Source of the DNA: Promethearchaeota archaeon
GTDB lineage: Archaea > Asgardarchaeota > Lokiarchaeia > Sigynarchaeales > SOKP01
NCBI GenBank assembly: GCA_013375495.1
Contig: JABXKC010000030.1
Coordinates: forward strand, 1-47,901
Reading direction: 5' to 3'
DNA: 47,901 nucleotides
Each line of letters begins with the position of its first letter. Positions within the stretch are counted from its first letter, which is position 1. The position numbers and the translations under genes are program-made. The notes under the pieces are model-generated. The model was not told the origin of the DNA. It did no database searches and was given only the letters and a program-made list of their open reading frames with translations. This document shows positions 34,705-42,965 of the stretch, piece by piece.

Positions 34705-35559
34705 GTGAATTTTGAGACTATTAAATTTGAATTACAAGAAAACGGAATTGGAATACTAACGCTTAATCGTTCAGATAAACTGAATGCTATGTCCTTTCAA
34801 ATGATTAAAGATTTACACGCTTTATTTGACTCTTTAATGGTAAATTTAGATTGTCGTGTTGTTATATTAAGAGCAGAAGGGAGAGCGTTCTGTGCTGGCT
34901 TGGATTTGAAAGAATCGACGATTTTACAATCTAAAAAAAAGCCACCAGAATTGAAGGAAAAGTTTCATTTTCTCAACGCTCCCGATAAAGATATTATAAA
35001 AGCAAAATTATATGCTCAATGGCATACCAGTAATATCATCGTGAAGATGCGAAAGATCAGTCAACCAATTATCGCTTTAGTTCAGGGTGCAGCATCTGGA
35101 GCTGGTTTTGCTTTTGTTTTAGCAGCAGATATTAGAATTGCTAGCACTAAAGCGAGGTTTAATAACGCATTTATCAATGTTGGTTTTTCTGGCTCAGACT
35201 TAGGATCTAGTTATCACCTTCCTAGACTTATTGGATTGTCAAGAGCGGCCGAGATTTTATATACGGGAAGATTTGTTGACGCATATGAAGCTGAAAAGAT
35301 TGGATTAGTTTTAAGTGTAGTTGAAGAAGCAAAATTACTAGAAACAGGTATTGAATTGGCAGTAAATATGTTACACAAAAGTCCCCTAGGGTTGCGCATG
35401 ACTAAACAAGCACTCAATTTGTCTCTTGATTCTCCAAGTCTGGAAACGATCCTCCAGTTAGAGAATCGTGGACAAATGCTTTGTTCTGCTTCAGACGACA
35501 TTATGGAAGGAATCCAATCCTTTTTCGAAAAACGGGAGCCAAAATATCCCTTGAGTTGA
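34705..35559 (+). CDS. Enoyl-CoA hydratase/isomerase family protein (crotonase paralogue 1)
   Basis: This 284-residue crotonase-fold protein has LNRSDKLNAMS near the start, the oxyanion-hole motifs RAEGRAFCAGLDL and VQGAASGAGFAF, and the late LPRLIGLSRAAEILYTGR. The second catalytic Glu (equivalent to Glu164 of rat hydratase) is kept in RAAEILYTGR. The first (Glu144 in PEI) is replaced by Phe in NAFINVGFSGSD, so it may act as an isomerase or specialised hydratase. The GTG at 34705 follows the GTGAT ribosome site; the GTG at 34696 is part of that site. It is a tandem paralogue of the next gene. Confidence 0.87.
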   Translation: MNFETIKFELQENGIGILTLNRSDKLNAMSFQMIKDLHALFDSLMVNLDCRVVILRAEGRAFCAGLDLKESTILQSKKKPPELKEKFHFLNAPDKDIIKAKLYAQWHTSNIIVKMRKISQPIIALVQGAASGAGFAFVLAADIRIASTKARFNNAFINVGFSGSDLGSSYHLPRLIGLSRAAEILYTGRFVDAYEAEKIGLVLSVVEEAKLLETGIELAVNMLHKSPLGLRMTKQALNLSLDSPSLETILQLENRGQMLCSASDDIMEGIQSFFEKREPKYPLS

Positions 35560-35601
35560 GAATTACAATATAAAATATCAAATAAAAAACAAGTGAATGA
35601 A

Positions 35602-36447
35602 ATGAATTTTGAGACAATTAAATTTGAGCTGAAAGATAATGGGATTGGAATTTTATCCCTAAATCGTCCTAATAAATTAAATGCAATAAACTTCCAGATG
35701 GAACAGGAATTACACGAGGTGTTGGACCACCTTATGATGAACTTAGACTGTCGTGTTTTAATTTTAAGGGCTGAGGGAAGAGCTTTCTGTGCAGGTACTG
35801 ATTTGCAGGAAGGATTAATTCTAAATACGAAAAAATTTCCTGAAGGATACGAGAAATATTATTTTCTTGATGTTTCAGAACCGATTAAAAAAAAAATGTA
35901 CCATCAATGGCGCATTAGTTCAATCTTCGTAAAAATGCGTAAGATAAGCCAACCGATTATTGCACTAGTTCAAGGTGCGGCTGCTGGGGGAGGTTTTGGT
36001 TTTGCTATGGCCTCGGATTTTCGAATCGTAGCCTCTGATGTTAATTTTATAAACGCTTCGATCAATATTGGTTTATCTGGAGCAGATGTAGGCGGGAGTT
36101 ATTTTCTTCCTCGATTAATAGGATCAGCAAGAGCTTCTGAGATAATGTATAGCGGAAGATCCGTAGGAGCTGAAGAAGCTGTGAAGATAGGATTAGCACT
36201 AAGATATGTTGAGTCTAAAAATCTGTTAGAATCTGCGAGAGAACTAGCTGATGAACTCCTAAAGAAAAGTCCCTTAGGTTTACGAATGACAAAACAAGCC
36301 CTTAATTTAACTCTCGATTCTCCGAGTTTAGAGACCATATGTCAATTAGAAAATTCCAGCATAGTTCTCACATTTAGTTCGAAAGATGCGAATGAAGCTT
36401 CTAGTGCTTTTTTTGGGAAGAAAGATCCTAAATACCCTTTACGCTAA
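35602..36447 (+). CDS. Enoyl-CoA hydratase/isomerase family protein (crotonase paralogue 2)
   Basis: This 281-residue protein is strongly similar to the preceding gene throughout, including NFETIKFEL at the start, RAEGRAFCAGTDL, VQGAAAGGGFGF and LPRLIGSARASEIMYSGR. The same pattern holds: the first catalytic Glu is replaced (INASINIGLSGAD) and the second is kept. The two genes are 42 bases apart and clearly arose by tandem duplication. ATG 35602 aligns exactly with the preferred start of paralogue 1 and has GTGAATGA upstream. Different substrate chain lengths or a heteromer are plausible outcomes; neither is shown. Confidence 0.87.
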   Translation: MNFETIKFELKDNGIGILSLNRPNKLNAINFQMEQELHEVLDHLMMNLDCRVLILRAEGRAFCAGTDLQEGLILNTKKFPEGYEKYYFLDVSEPIKKKMYHQWRISSIFVKMRKISQPIIALVQGAAAGGGFGFAMASDFRIVASDVNFINASINIGLSGADVGGSYFLPRLIGSARASEIMYSGRSVGAEEAVKIGLALRYVESKNLLESARELADELLKKSPLGLRMTKQALNLTLDSPSLETICQLENSSIVLTFSSKDANEASSAFFGKKDPKYPLR

Positions 36448-36510
36448 AAAAGTCCCATCTTTGAAAGAAAAAACAAAAAGTAAAAAAAAAAACAAAGAAT
36501 TGCTTAGATA

Positions 36511-37011
36511 CTAATCTCTAATTTGTAATTTGGGATTAATTGATGAAGCTCCATTGAAGTTGGTAATAACTGGACAATGACTAAAGACTTTTTCCATCAT
36601 TTCTTCTACTTTTTCTTTTGGGGCGTCTGCTTTAATTCTAACTACAGGTTCAAGCTTATCGTAACCTGGAAGCATTTTGTCGTCAAGTCCAAATATAGCT
36701 GCGAGATTTATGTGGCCTCTTGAATTCACAGTTAATGATTCGATTTTTATATCCATTATCAGTGCCCAAAATCTTGTAACTGCAATAATACAAGCACCAA
36801 TGGAGCCTAAAATGGCTAATAATGGAGACGCTCCTTGATCTGTACCATCTAAAACTAAAGGGGCATCAATTAAAATTTCATGGTTTGAAGCTCCCATGGT
36901 AACTTTACATTGCATCCCTTCTGATAGCATTTCACAAGCTACATTGAAATTTTTCTCCCCTTTTGTAACGTCTTCTTTTATCGCTTCATATGTTTCTTTA
37001 AAACTTGGCAT
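36511..37011 (-). CDS. OsmC-family protein
   Basis: This 166-residue OsmC/Ohr-type protein is a thiol peroxidase-like fold. The two conserved Cys are in GSIGACIIA and HCPVITNF. The family detoxifies peroxides or acts on thiols; the longer Cys spacing here fits the OsmC rather than the Ohr branch. ATG 37011 is preceded by AGTGAT; the GTG in that site opens a frame three codons earlier that is probably not used. A perfect TGAAT-N4-ATTCA palindrome is 32-45 bases upstream, tying it to the NifX/Mrp/DUF5320 set. It is followed by an A-run (36481-36491) that would be a T-run in its message. Confidence 0.85.
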   Translation of the reverse strand: MPSFKETYEAIKEDVTKGEKNFNVACEMLSEGMQCKVTMGASNHEILIDAPLVLDGTDQGASPLLAILGSIGACIIAVTRFWALIMDIKIESLTVNSRGHINLAAIFGLDDKMLPGYDKLEPVVRIKADAPKEKVEEMMEKVFSHCPVITNFNGASSINPKLQIRD

Positions 37012-37042
37012 TTTTATCACTTTTTGATATTTTCTTTTATTA

Positions 37043-37056
37043 TGAATGAGTATTCA
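37043..37056. promoter_or_regulatory. Palindromic operator TGAAT-GAGT-ATTCA
   Basis: A perfect copy of the recurrent palindrome, with flanking extension to TATGAAT-GAGT-ATTCATA, lies directly upstream of the leftward OsmC gene. It is about 11 kb from the nearest other copy, which argues against a local repeat. Confidence 0.6.
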
Positions 37057-37229
37057 TAATTTGTTACTATAAAACATAGAATATAGTATTACATATAAAT
37101 TTCTCTAATTAGAGGTAAAACTACTAGTAAATCTTTTTTCTATCTATTTTAAATTAAAAGAGTTACCTTTATCATTAGTCTTATCATTTGTATCCTTAAA
37201 ACACATTAGCTAATTAGTGGTAGATAAAA

Positions 37230-37745
37230 TTGGAAGCTAAGACAGTTTCGCAATCCAGGGTTGAAATTGCTCAGGTGATGATGCCAGAGCACGCAAATCC
37301 CGCGGGTAATGTGCATGGGGGAAATTTATTAAAGCTTGTTGATCAAGCTGGTGCTATTGTAGCCGCTAGACACACCCATTCCAATGTTGTAACGGCTTCA
37401 GTTGAAAGATTTGATTTTATATCTCCTGCTTACATCGGAAACCTCGTTTTTATTAAGGCATCATTAAACTACGTCTCTCGAACATCAATGGAAGTAGGAG
37501 TAAGAGTAGAAGCAGAGTGTCTTAGAACCGGAACCCACACTCATATTGGCTCTGCTTATCTCACTTATGTTGCTCTAGACAAGAACGATAAGCCTAGCGA
37601 AGTCCCAGGATTGATTCCGGAAAATGAGGGTGAAAGAAGACGGTATGAAGAAGCAAAAAAGAGGAGAGAAATAAGGTTACAGCTCTCCAAACCTCATCGT
37701 CATCGTCAACAAGCGTGTATAATTAGACCGGAAAAATTAAAATAA
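37230..37745 (+). CDS. Hotdog-fold acyl-CoA thioesterase
   Basis: This 171-residue thioesterase resembles YciA/ACOT-type enzymes that hydrolyse acyl-CoA in the cytoplasm. The hotdog motif MMPEHANPAGNVHGGNLLKLVDQAGAIVAARH carries the Asn, His and Asp used in the family (NVHGG and D in KLVDQAG). VTASVERFDFISPA and VGVRVEAE follow. The C-terminal about 45 residues are charged and Arg-rich (EGERRRYEEAKKRREIRL). The TTG at 37230 is the only sensible start. It stands near the acyl-CoA block and may recycle CoA from it. Confidence 0.87.
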   Translation: MEAKTVSQSRVEIAQVMMPEHANPAGNVHGGNLLKLVDQAGAIVAARHTHSNVVTASVERFDFISPAYIGNLVFIKASLNYVSRTSMEVGVRVEAECLRTGTHTHIGSAYLTYVALDKNDKPSEVPGLIPENEGERRRYEEAKKRREIRLQLSKPHRHRQQACIIRPEKLK

Positions 37746-37834
37746 AATTACATCTTTTTCTGGATTAAATCGATATTAAGTTTTCAAAATATAACTTTTT
37801 ATTAGGCGAAGTATAAAATTATTTATATTTTGGT

Positions 37835-37840
37835 AGGTGA
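37835..37840 (+). promoter_or_regulatory. Ribosome binding site AGGTGA that decides the permease start
   Basis: AGGTGA(TT) matches the archaeal anti-Shine-Dalgarno complement. It lies 5 bases before TTG 37846, while the GTG at 37837 lies inside it. TTG 37846 is therefore the real start. Confidence 0.7.
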
Positions 37841-37845
37841 TTATA

Positions 37846-39177
37846 TTGGAAGAAGTCAAGAAAAGACCTGAACTAAAGAGGAGGATATCTTTATTTGGCG
37901 TTACCGTCTATGGAGTTGGAAATGTCCTAGGCGCGGGCATCTATGCCTTAATTGGGGAGGTTGTAGGAATTACGGGAAACTTATCGTGGTTGGCGTTTAT
38001 ATTAGCTTCAGTTACTGGAGCGTTAACTGGGTTTTCATACGCTGAACTTTCTGCCATGTTCCCTAAAAGTGCTGCTGAGTTTGTGTATACGGAAAAAGCC
38101 TTCAAAATTCGACTCTTATCGTTTCTGCTTGGATGGATAATTATTTTTTCAGGAATACTCTCAGCAGCTACGGTCGCGTTAGGTTTTGCGGGTTATTTAG
38201 CCGAATTAATTGGATTCTCTCCGATTTTTCTTGTGATAATTTTTGCTGTTATACTCATAGTAATTGTAAGTTTGATTAATTTCGTTGGGATAAGGGCATC
38301 TACTTGGACAAATATTATTTTTACGTTAATTGAGGCTTCGGGTCTCATCTTAATAATTATAATCGGGATACCGTTATTAGGCACGGGCACGGTCAACTAT
38401 TTTGTTCTACCTATAGGAGGTTCGTTTGGCGCAATCTTTTCAGCGGTCGCTTTAATATTTTTTGCGTATATAGGGTTCGAGGACATCGCAAATGTCGCTG
38501 AAGAGGTTAAAGAACCATCTAGAAACCTTCCTCGAGCTATAATCTATTCGATAATTATTACCACTGTTTTGTATTGTTTGACTGCGCTATCAGTGGTTAG
38601 TATTTTACCATATAGTGTGATTGCGTCCTCTTCAGCACCATTAAGCGATGTTGCTTCAGAGATATTAGGTCCTGTTGGAGGAATTATTATGTCGTTTATA
38701 GCTCTCTTTGCCACAGCCAATACCGTTTTGATAATGATGATTGTTACCTCAAGAATGATGTACGGTATGGCACGAGACAAAGCGTTACCAGAAGGATTAA
38801 GCAAAGTATCACCTAAATTTAGAACACCTGTTCTAGCTGTTTTAGTTACGATGATTTTAACCATAATTCCACTGTTCCTTGGGGATATAAAAACTGTCGC
38901 AGACGCAACCGTTTTTGGCGTATTAATTAATTTTTTCCTGGTGAACCTAAGCCTAATAGTATTGCGTAAGAAAAAACCTGAACTTGAGCGACCCTTTAAG
39001 TTAAAACCAAACATTGGTTGGTTGCCAATAGTTGCTCTGTTAGGATGTATTGTCTGTTTCGGTCTACTTTTTACCTATGATTTATTGACTATTATCATCC
39101 AGGCAATTATAGTCTTATGTGGGATAGTAGTTTTCTACGCAATGAAATCAAAAATAGAGACTAGTGCCAGAAAGTAA
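37846..39177 (+). CDS. Amino acid permease (APC superfamily)
   Basis: This 443-residue membrane protein has about twelve hydrophobic helices. The N-terminal GVGNVLGAGIYALIGEVVG is the APC-type unwound helix 1 (GxGIx). GFSYAELSAMFPKSAAEFVYTEKAF and FFAYIGFEDIANVAEEVKEPSRNLPRAI are typical of the APC amino acid-polyamine-organocation group. The protein imports amino acids or amines; the substrate is unknown. It stands alone, with a T-rich 3' end and a small leftward gene convergent to it. Confidence 0.87.
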   Translation: MEEVKKRPELKRRISLFGVTVYGVGNVLGAGIYALIGEVVGITGNLSWLAFILASVTGALTGFSYAELSAMFPKSAAEFVYTEKAFKIRLLSFLLGWIIIFSGILSAATVALGFAGYLAELIGFSPIFLVIIFAVILIVIVSLINFVGIRASTWTNIIFTLIEASGLILIIIIGIPLLGTGTVNYFVLPIGGSFGAIFSAVALIFFAYIGFEDIANVAEEVKEPSRNLPRAIIYSIIITTVLYCLTALSVVSILPYSVIASSSAPLSDVASEILGPVGGIIMSFIALFATANTVLIMMIVTSRMMYGMARDKALPEGLSKVSPKFRTPVLAVLVTMILTIIPLFLGDIKTVADATVFGVLINFFLVNLSLIVLRKKKPELERPFKLKPNIGWLPIVALLGCIVCFGLLFTYDLLTIIIQAIIVLCGIVVFYAMKSKIETSARK

Positions 39178-39201
39178 TTCATAGGTTTTTAATTTAAGAA
39201 A

Positions 39202-39369
39202 TTAACTATATTTTTCTTTCCATTTTTTTTGTCTTTCCTCAGCATTTCCTTTCATTTTGCAGGTTTTGTGAACTTGGTCCTGTATTTCCCATTGTTTTTC
39301 TAGTTCATCTTCGATGTTATCTTCCATCCTTTTGTTTTCTTTGTTAGATTCTTTCTTCTTTTCATTCAT
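39202..39369 (-). CDS. Small charged protein, 55 residues
   Basis: The ATG at 39367-39369 to the TAA at 39202-39204 encodes 55 residues, rich in Lys and Glu, with one Cys (KTCKMKGNAEERQKKWKEKY). Its start is 12 bases after the stop of the radical SAM gene and has AAGGGTTATC upstream, a near Shine-Dalgarno match. This makes it the likely last gene of the PfkB/radical SAM operon. The sequence is helical and probably partly disordered. No family recognised. Confidence 0.55.
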   Translation of the reverse strand: MNEKKKESNKENKRMEDNIEDELEKQWEIQDQVHKTCKMKGNAEERQKKWKEKYS

Positions 39370-39381
39370 TTATGATAACCC

Positions 39382-40140
39382 TTAATCGTCAAGATACTCG
39401 TATAACTTATTTATAATACTATAACCAATAATTTCGTCTCTTAAATAGATTTGGAACGGTAATTCCATATTTCTGTAAGGCTTTAGAATATTGAGTAGCG
39501 TAATGTGCTCTGGTTTTTGAAATTTTTGTTTATGTTCTTCTCCAACGCCTTCGGAATATTGATATTGTTGAAGGACAAAACTACCTCGGAACCGATTTTT
39601 TCTTAGGAATAAAATAATCTTATCAACATCGTTTGGTTTCATCAAATTTTCCGCATAAGTTGTTCTAATTTCAAAATCAACATTCTTATAATTATTAACA
39701 ATGGTAAATGTTTCAATAATAAGATTTGAATCGACCTGGGTTCCTGTAATCTTTGCTAACCTTTTATTGTTGAATGGACCTTTCAGATCTAAAGCGATTC
39801 TATTGATATACGGTAATAATTTAGTTATATCTTCCGGATTTGTTCCATTTGTGTCAATACTGAGATATTTTCCAACACTCATTATTTCTTTACATAGTTC
39901 AAGTAAATCTTTTTGGAGAGTAGGTTCTCCTCCAGAAATACTCACACCACTGACTAGCATGTTACTTTTTATTTGCTCTATTAATTCAGGAACATCAATA
40001 TCTCGCCCTACACCTTCATGTAGTAAGTATTTATTGTGACAAAATCCACAGCTTAAGTTACACCCAACAGTGAAAATAACCATGGTTGACTTATTAGGGA
40101 TGTCTTTTGTTGATATATCTATAATTCCACCGACTCTCAT
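39382..40140 (-). CDS. Radical SAM activating enzyme, NrdG-like
   Basis: This 252-residue radical SAM protein has the glycyl-radical-enzyme activase pattern: FTVGCNLSCGFCHN (CxxxCxxC) near 28-41, GVSISGGEPTLQ, then SIDTNG. It lacks the double ferredoxin insert of most dehydratase-type activases, so it matches the short archaeal NrdG type that activates anaerobic ribonucleotide reductase. No nrdD gene is in the window. It could instead serve the glycyl-radical enzyme at 29260-31659, 8 kb away, but the missing insert argues against this. It follows the PfkB gene by 61 bases and probably shares its transcript. Confidence 0.8.
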   Translation of the reverse strand: MRVGGIIDISTKDIPNKSTMVIFTVGCNLSCGFCHNKYLLHEGVGRDIDVPELIEQIKSNMLVSGVSISGGEPTLQKDLLELCKEIMSVGKYLSIDTNGTNPEDITKLLPYINRIALDLKGPFNNKRLAKITGTQVDSNLIIETFTIVNNYKNVDFEIRTTYAENLMKPNDVDKIILFLRKNRFRGSFVLQQYQYSEGVGEEHKQKFQKPEHITLLNILKPYRNMELPFQIYLRDEIIGYSIINKLYEYLDD

Positions 40141-40201
40141 AGAAAAAGATTACTTTTATGTTTTAATAAACTCCAATATTGCTTGATATATTCTTAAAAG
40201 T

Positions 40202-41101
40202 TTAAACATATTCTTCCCTTATTAATTTTTCAACCGCACTTAATGGTAATGAAAACGGTTCGATTGATTCCATTTTAAGCGATGTTAAGGCCGCAGAGAA
40301 TCTTAAGGAATCTTCAGGGCTTTTGGTTATTCTCGATCCCAAATAACTAATAAAAGCAGTATCTCCTCTTCCTGTCCTTCCAATGTTAGCCTTATTTTTC
40401 CAAGGAAAAAAGTACGAGTCGTCTTTTAAACTTAAGATTATTCCGCTTTCGTGGGTAATGAGAACTTCTTTTGGACCTAAATTATTTAGTTGTTTTCCTG
40501 CTTTTGGTAAAGAAGTGAGATTTGTGAGGGCTTTTGCTTCAGTTTCGTCAATTTTTAAATAATCTATTTTAGAAATAATTTCAACTTTCTCTTTTTCAGT
40601 TAAGTCAAAATATTGAATTTTACTATTTTTCAAACCTCTAATGAACCCTTGGATGTCAAGCCCTAAATTACCGTCATATCTCTCATTCAAATATTCTAAT
40701 AGTTCTAAATCGATTTCACCAGCAAGAATCGGTCCTATTACAAAAAATTTTGTTTTGATTTCAGGGATCTCCGTCTTATTGAACGCGCCTGCAAAGCCTA
40801 AGGGCTCGTAAGTTCTAAATTCCATATTTCGTGAGGAGTAAATGTTTTTAAGTCCAGAAGTTTCTTTAGAGGGATAAGCAAAGTATTTGATATTATTTTT
40901 CTCAAACGAATCCAAAATTGGGAAATCTTCTTTCTTTAACCGTGTAATGATCGCTAATTGCAATCCCATTCGACTCCCGGCTAAACTACCGTAATATACG
41001 GCACCTCCTAGTACACTTTTACTTACCCCGTCGATTTCTATGATATCTTTTGCAATATGCCCAATTATTACAATATCTGACTCAAATATTACTTTAACCA
41101 T
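40202..41101 (-). CDS. PfkB-family carbohydrate/nucleoside kinase
   Basis: This 299-residue sugar kinase of the ribokinase/PfkB family has GGAVYYGSLAGSRMG near 32-46 for substrate binding. It has the anion-hole/catalytic motif GRTGRGDTAFISYL with the Asp base in the C-terminal half. EEK-x-NIGRTGRGD placement is typical. The family phosphorylates sugars or nucleosides with ATP; no member-specific residues identify the substrate. The ATG at 41101 is preceded by a TATA-like ACTTTATAAAGT at about 41151-41162. The NrdG-like gene follows. Confidence 0.84.
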   Translation of the reverse strand: MVKVIFESDIVIIGHIAKDIIEIDGVSKSVLGGAVYYGSLAGSRMGLQLAIITRLKKEDFPILDSFEKNNIKYFAYPSKETSGLKNIYSSRNMEFRTYEPLGFAGAFNKTEIPEIKTKFFVIGPILAGEIDLELLEYLNERYDGNLGLDIQGFIRGLKNSKIQYFDLTEKEKVEIISKIDYLKIDETEAKALTNLTSLPKAGKQLNNLGPKEVLITHESGIILSLKDDSYFFPWKNKANIGRTGRGDTAFISYLGSRITKSPEDSLRFSAALTSLKMESIEPFSLPLSAVEKLIREEYV

Positions 41102-41211
41102 AATGAATGGGTTTAAAATGAAATATATGTTTAAGAAATTATCTTTTTTACTTTATAAAGTTAGGAATTTGTTTATATGCGATTAAAAAAAAATAAAATA
41201 GAAATTCAAAT

Positions 41212-41757
41212 CTAATTTTTTTTATGTCTCTTATATTTGTAATTCCTTGATACTAAATAGATAGCTAAAGAAATTCCAATCATTAAAGGTATTGACCCTA
41301 GAATGAAATAGTGAGATGAATAGCTTGCTTGAATTGCGCCATATATTTCTAAATTTGTTTCAGCAGTTATAAGAATATGTATATAACCAATAAAAGGTTG
41401 ATTATGATAAAGGGTTTTATAGACTCCACTAATATTCTGTTCCTCATAACATGGGAGATATCCTCCTTGTTCATCAATCCAAGCTTCGAAATCGTTATCG
41501 TTAAGTACTAATATTGTAAAAGAACTGTTAACTGCCCCTAGACTAATAATCAGTTTTTGATTATTTGAAAACATTGGATACTTATAGTGTATCGAATATG
41601 TTACACCTTCTACTATTCCAAATTGTCCTAAATTCTCAATTACTAATGTATTTGGGAACGGGATACTTATAATTGAAATACCCAGAAATGAGAAAATTAT
41701 CCCTATTATTATTATGATTTTAAAATTCTGTTTTTGTTTAGAATCCTTCTCATTCAT
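41212..41757 (-). CDS. Two-helix membrane protein with extracellular domain
   Basis: This protein of about 181 residues has one hydrophobic segment near its N-terminus (IIIIIGIIFSFLGISIISI), an about 115-residue region outside the membrane and a second hydrophobic segment (YFILGSIPLMIGISLAIYLV). It ends in a basic tail, YKYKRHKK. ATG 41757 is preferred to the TTG at 41766. The extracellular part carries two Asn-rich turns but no recognisable domain. Function unknown. Small bitopic or hairpin membrane proteins like this are common in Asgard archaea. Confidence 0.6.
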   Translation of the reverse strand: MNEKDSKQKQNFKIIIIIGIIFSFLGISIISIPFPNTLVIENLGQFGIVEGVTYSIHYKYPMFSNNQKLIISLGAVNSSFTILVLNDNDFEAWIDEQGGYLPCYEEQNISGVYKTLYHNQPFIGYIHILITAETNLEIYGAIQASYSSHYFILGSIPLMIGISLAIYLVSRNYKYKRHKKN

Positions 41758-41880
41758 ATGAAACAATTACCCTCTTTTATTGTAATCAATATAAAAAGAA
41801 GAATTAATCTTATTTAAATAAAGAGGTCAAATTCGATAAAAAGAAATAATGATAAAATTTAATTAAAATTACTCGTAAAT

Positions 41881-42084
41881 TTATAGTGGATATTCTTTTG
41901 AACTGTTTAGCACACTGTCTAAAATTCTCTCCTCAATTATATATATACTTGGAGCGTCTTTTATATAACAATTCCAATCGTAACTTTTTCGGTCATCCTC
42001 AAACACTACTCCATGACCTATCGTAATCTGATCACAATCGTGGTATAGAGCGTGCATTTTACCGCATTTTTCACATTTTATCAC
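41881..42084 (-). CDS. Small zinc-ribbon-like protein
   Basis: The frame can be opened at TTG 42132 (83 residues), but AGGTGAT at about 42097-42103 lies inside that longer frame. A TATA-like element at 42158-42165 would start transcription near 42132. A GTG start at 42084 (67 residues) or 42096 is therefore more likely. The protein begins IKCEKCGKMHALYHDC, a CxxC-HxxxxHxC-type metal site, and the rest is acidic with YDWNCYI. Function unknown; probably a zinc-binding small protein. Confidence 0.55.
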   Translation of the reverse strand: MIKCEKCGKMHALYHDCDQITIGHGVVFEDDRKSYDWNCYIKDAPSIYIIEERILDSVLNSSKEYPL

Positions 42085-42157
42085 TTTTTTTTTCACATCA
42101 CCTTTTTTTTGTGAGTGGGAAAAATATCCCAATTACTATCAAAATATAAAAAAAGCT

Positions 42158-42165
42158 TTATAAAT
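42158..42165 (-). promoter_or_regulatory. TATA box for the zinc-ribbon gene
   Basis: Read leftward the sequence is AATTTATAAAGC. Transcription would begin near 42132, just at the TTG of the longer frame and upstream of the internal ribosome site. The remaining gap to 42400 is A/T-rich and has no other feature I can support. Confidence 0.5.
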
Positions 42166-42400
42166 TTTACGATCTTTTTCATTTTTTTTGTGTTTTTTCT
42201 GCAAAAGTTATTTGAAACTTAATTTAAAATGAACATTTTCCAACCTATGGGAAAAATAATGGTACAAAAATACAAAATTTCAATGCAAAATCACTGTTAA
42301 ATGAACAGAGTTCAGATAAAATCGGTTAAAACGACAATAATAGAGTAAATGTTTTTAAATCGAATTATAAAAAAAAAAAGAAATTTTAGATTTAGTGTAT

Positions 42401-42703
42401 TTAACCTAAACCGATTATTGGTAATGCTTCTTTGGCTTCCATTAATCTTTCAATTCTGTATTCAAAGCCATCTAGATCAAAATATATTGCCAACCTCTTA
42501 TTGATCGCTTGTTCAGCTTTTAATATTTTAGCATCTTCTACTTCATACAAAGCATACCCTTTTAACTTACCGTCAGGCACAGAGAATGCATGAACGACCT
42601 TCAACCAGTCTGGTGATTTCATTTTAGTGAGTTCAAGAAACTTCTTCCCAAATTCTTTTGCTACCTTAGGTGGATATTTAATAGTAGCTAAAAAGTACAC
42701 CAT
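42401..42703 (-). CDS. Small conserved-looking protein with ferredoxin-like fold (dimeric alpha/beta)
   Basis: This 100-residue soluble protein begins MVYFLATIKYPPKVAKEFGKKF and has VVHAFSVPDGKLKGYALYEVED then RLAIYFDLDGFEYRIERLM. The strand-helix-strand alternation suggests a dimeric alpha/beta-barrel domain. A strong GAGGTGAAAT ribosome site precedes the ATG. An A-run (T-run in its message) follows at about 42370-42381. It is divergent from the small membrane protein gene. No enzyme motif is visible and the function is unknown. Confidence 0.6.
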   Translation of the reverse strand: MVYFLATIKYPPKVAKEFGKKFLELTKMKSPDWLKVVHAFSVPDGKLKGYALYEVEDAKILKAEQAINKRLAIYFDLDGFEYRIERLMEAKEALPIIGLG

Positions 42704-42880
42704 TCAGATTTCACCTCAATTTAAAATTCCATTTTTGATAATATTTTTTAAATCAATATTCATAAAAATGTCAATGATATCAATACTCAATCTGTATATA
42801 AAGTCTAAAGAAAAAGTTGAAATTTATATTAGAATATAGTAAAAATTTCTTAATTTTTTTGAGGTTTATCTAGCAGAAAA

Positions 42881-42889
42881 TTTTATAAA
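42881..42889 (+). promoter_or_regulatory. TATA box for the four-helix membrane protein gene
   Basis: TTTTATAAA, preceded by AGAAAA (BRE-like), is 77-85 bases upstream of the ATG at 42966. It is the only good rightward promoter in this 262-base gap. Confidence 0.5.
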
Positions 42890-42965
42890 TTAATTAGATA
42901 ATCTTACATTTGGACAGTATTGTCTATACATTTTTGGCGAAATTAATCGATATGAGTGGAAAAAA

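Noticed and set aside
42229..42300. 23-residue ATG frame in the gap after the zinc-ribbon gene
   Set aside because: Too short and without ribosome site or similarity.
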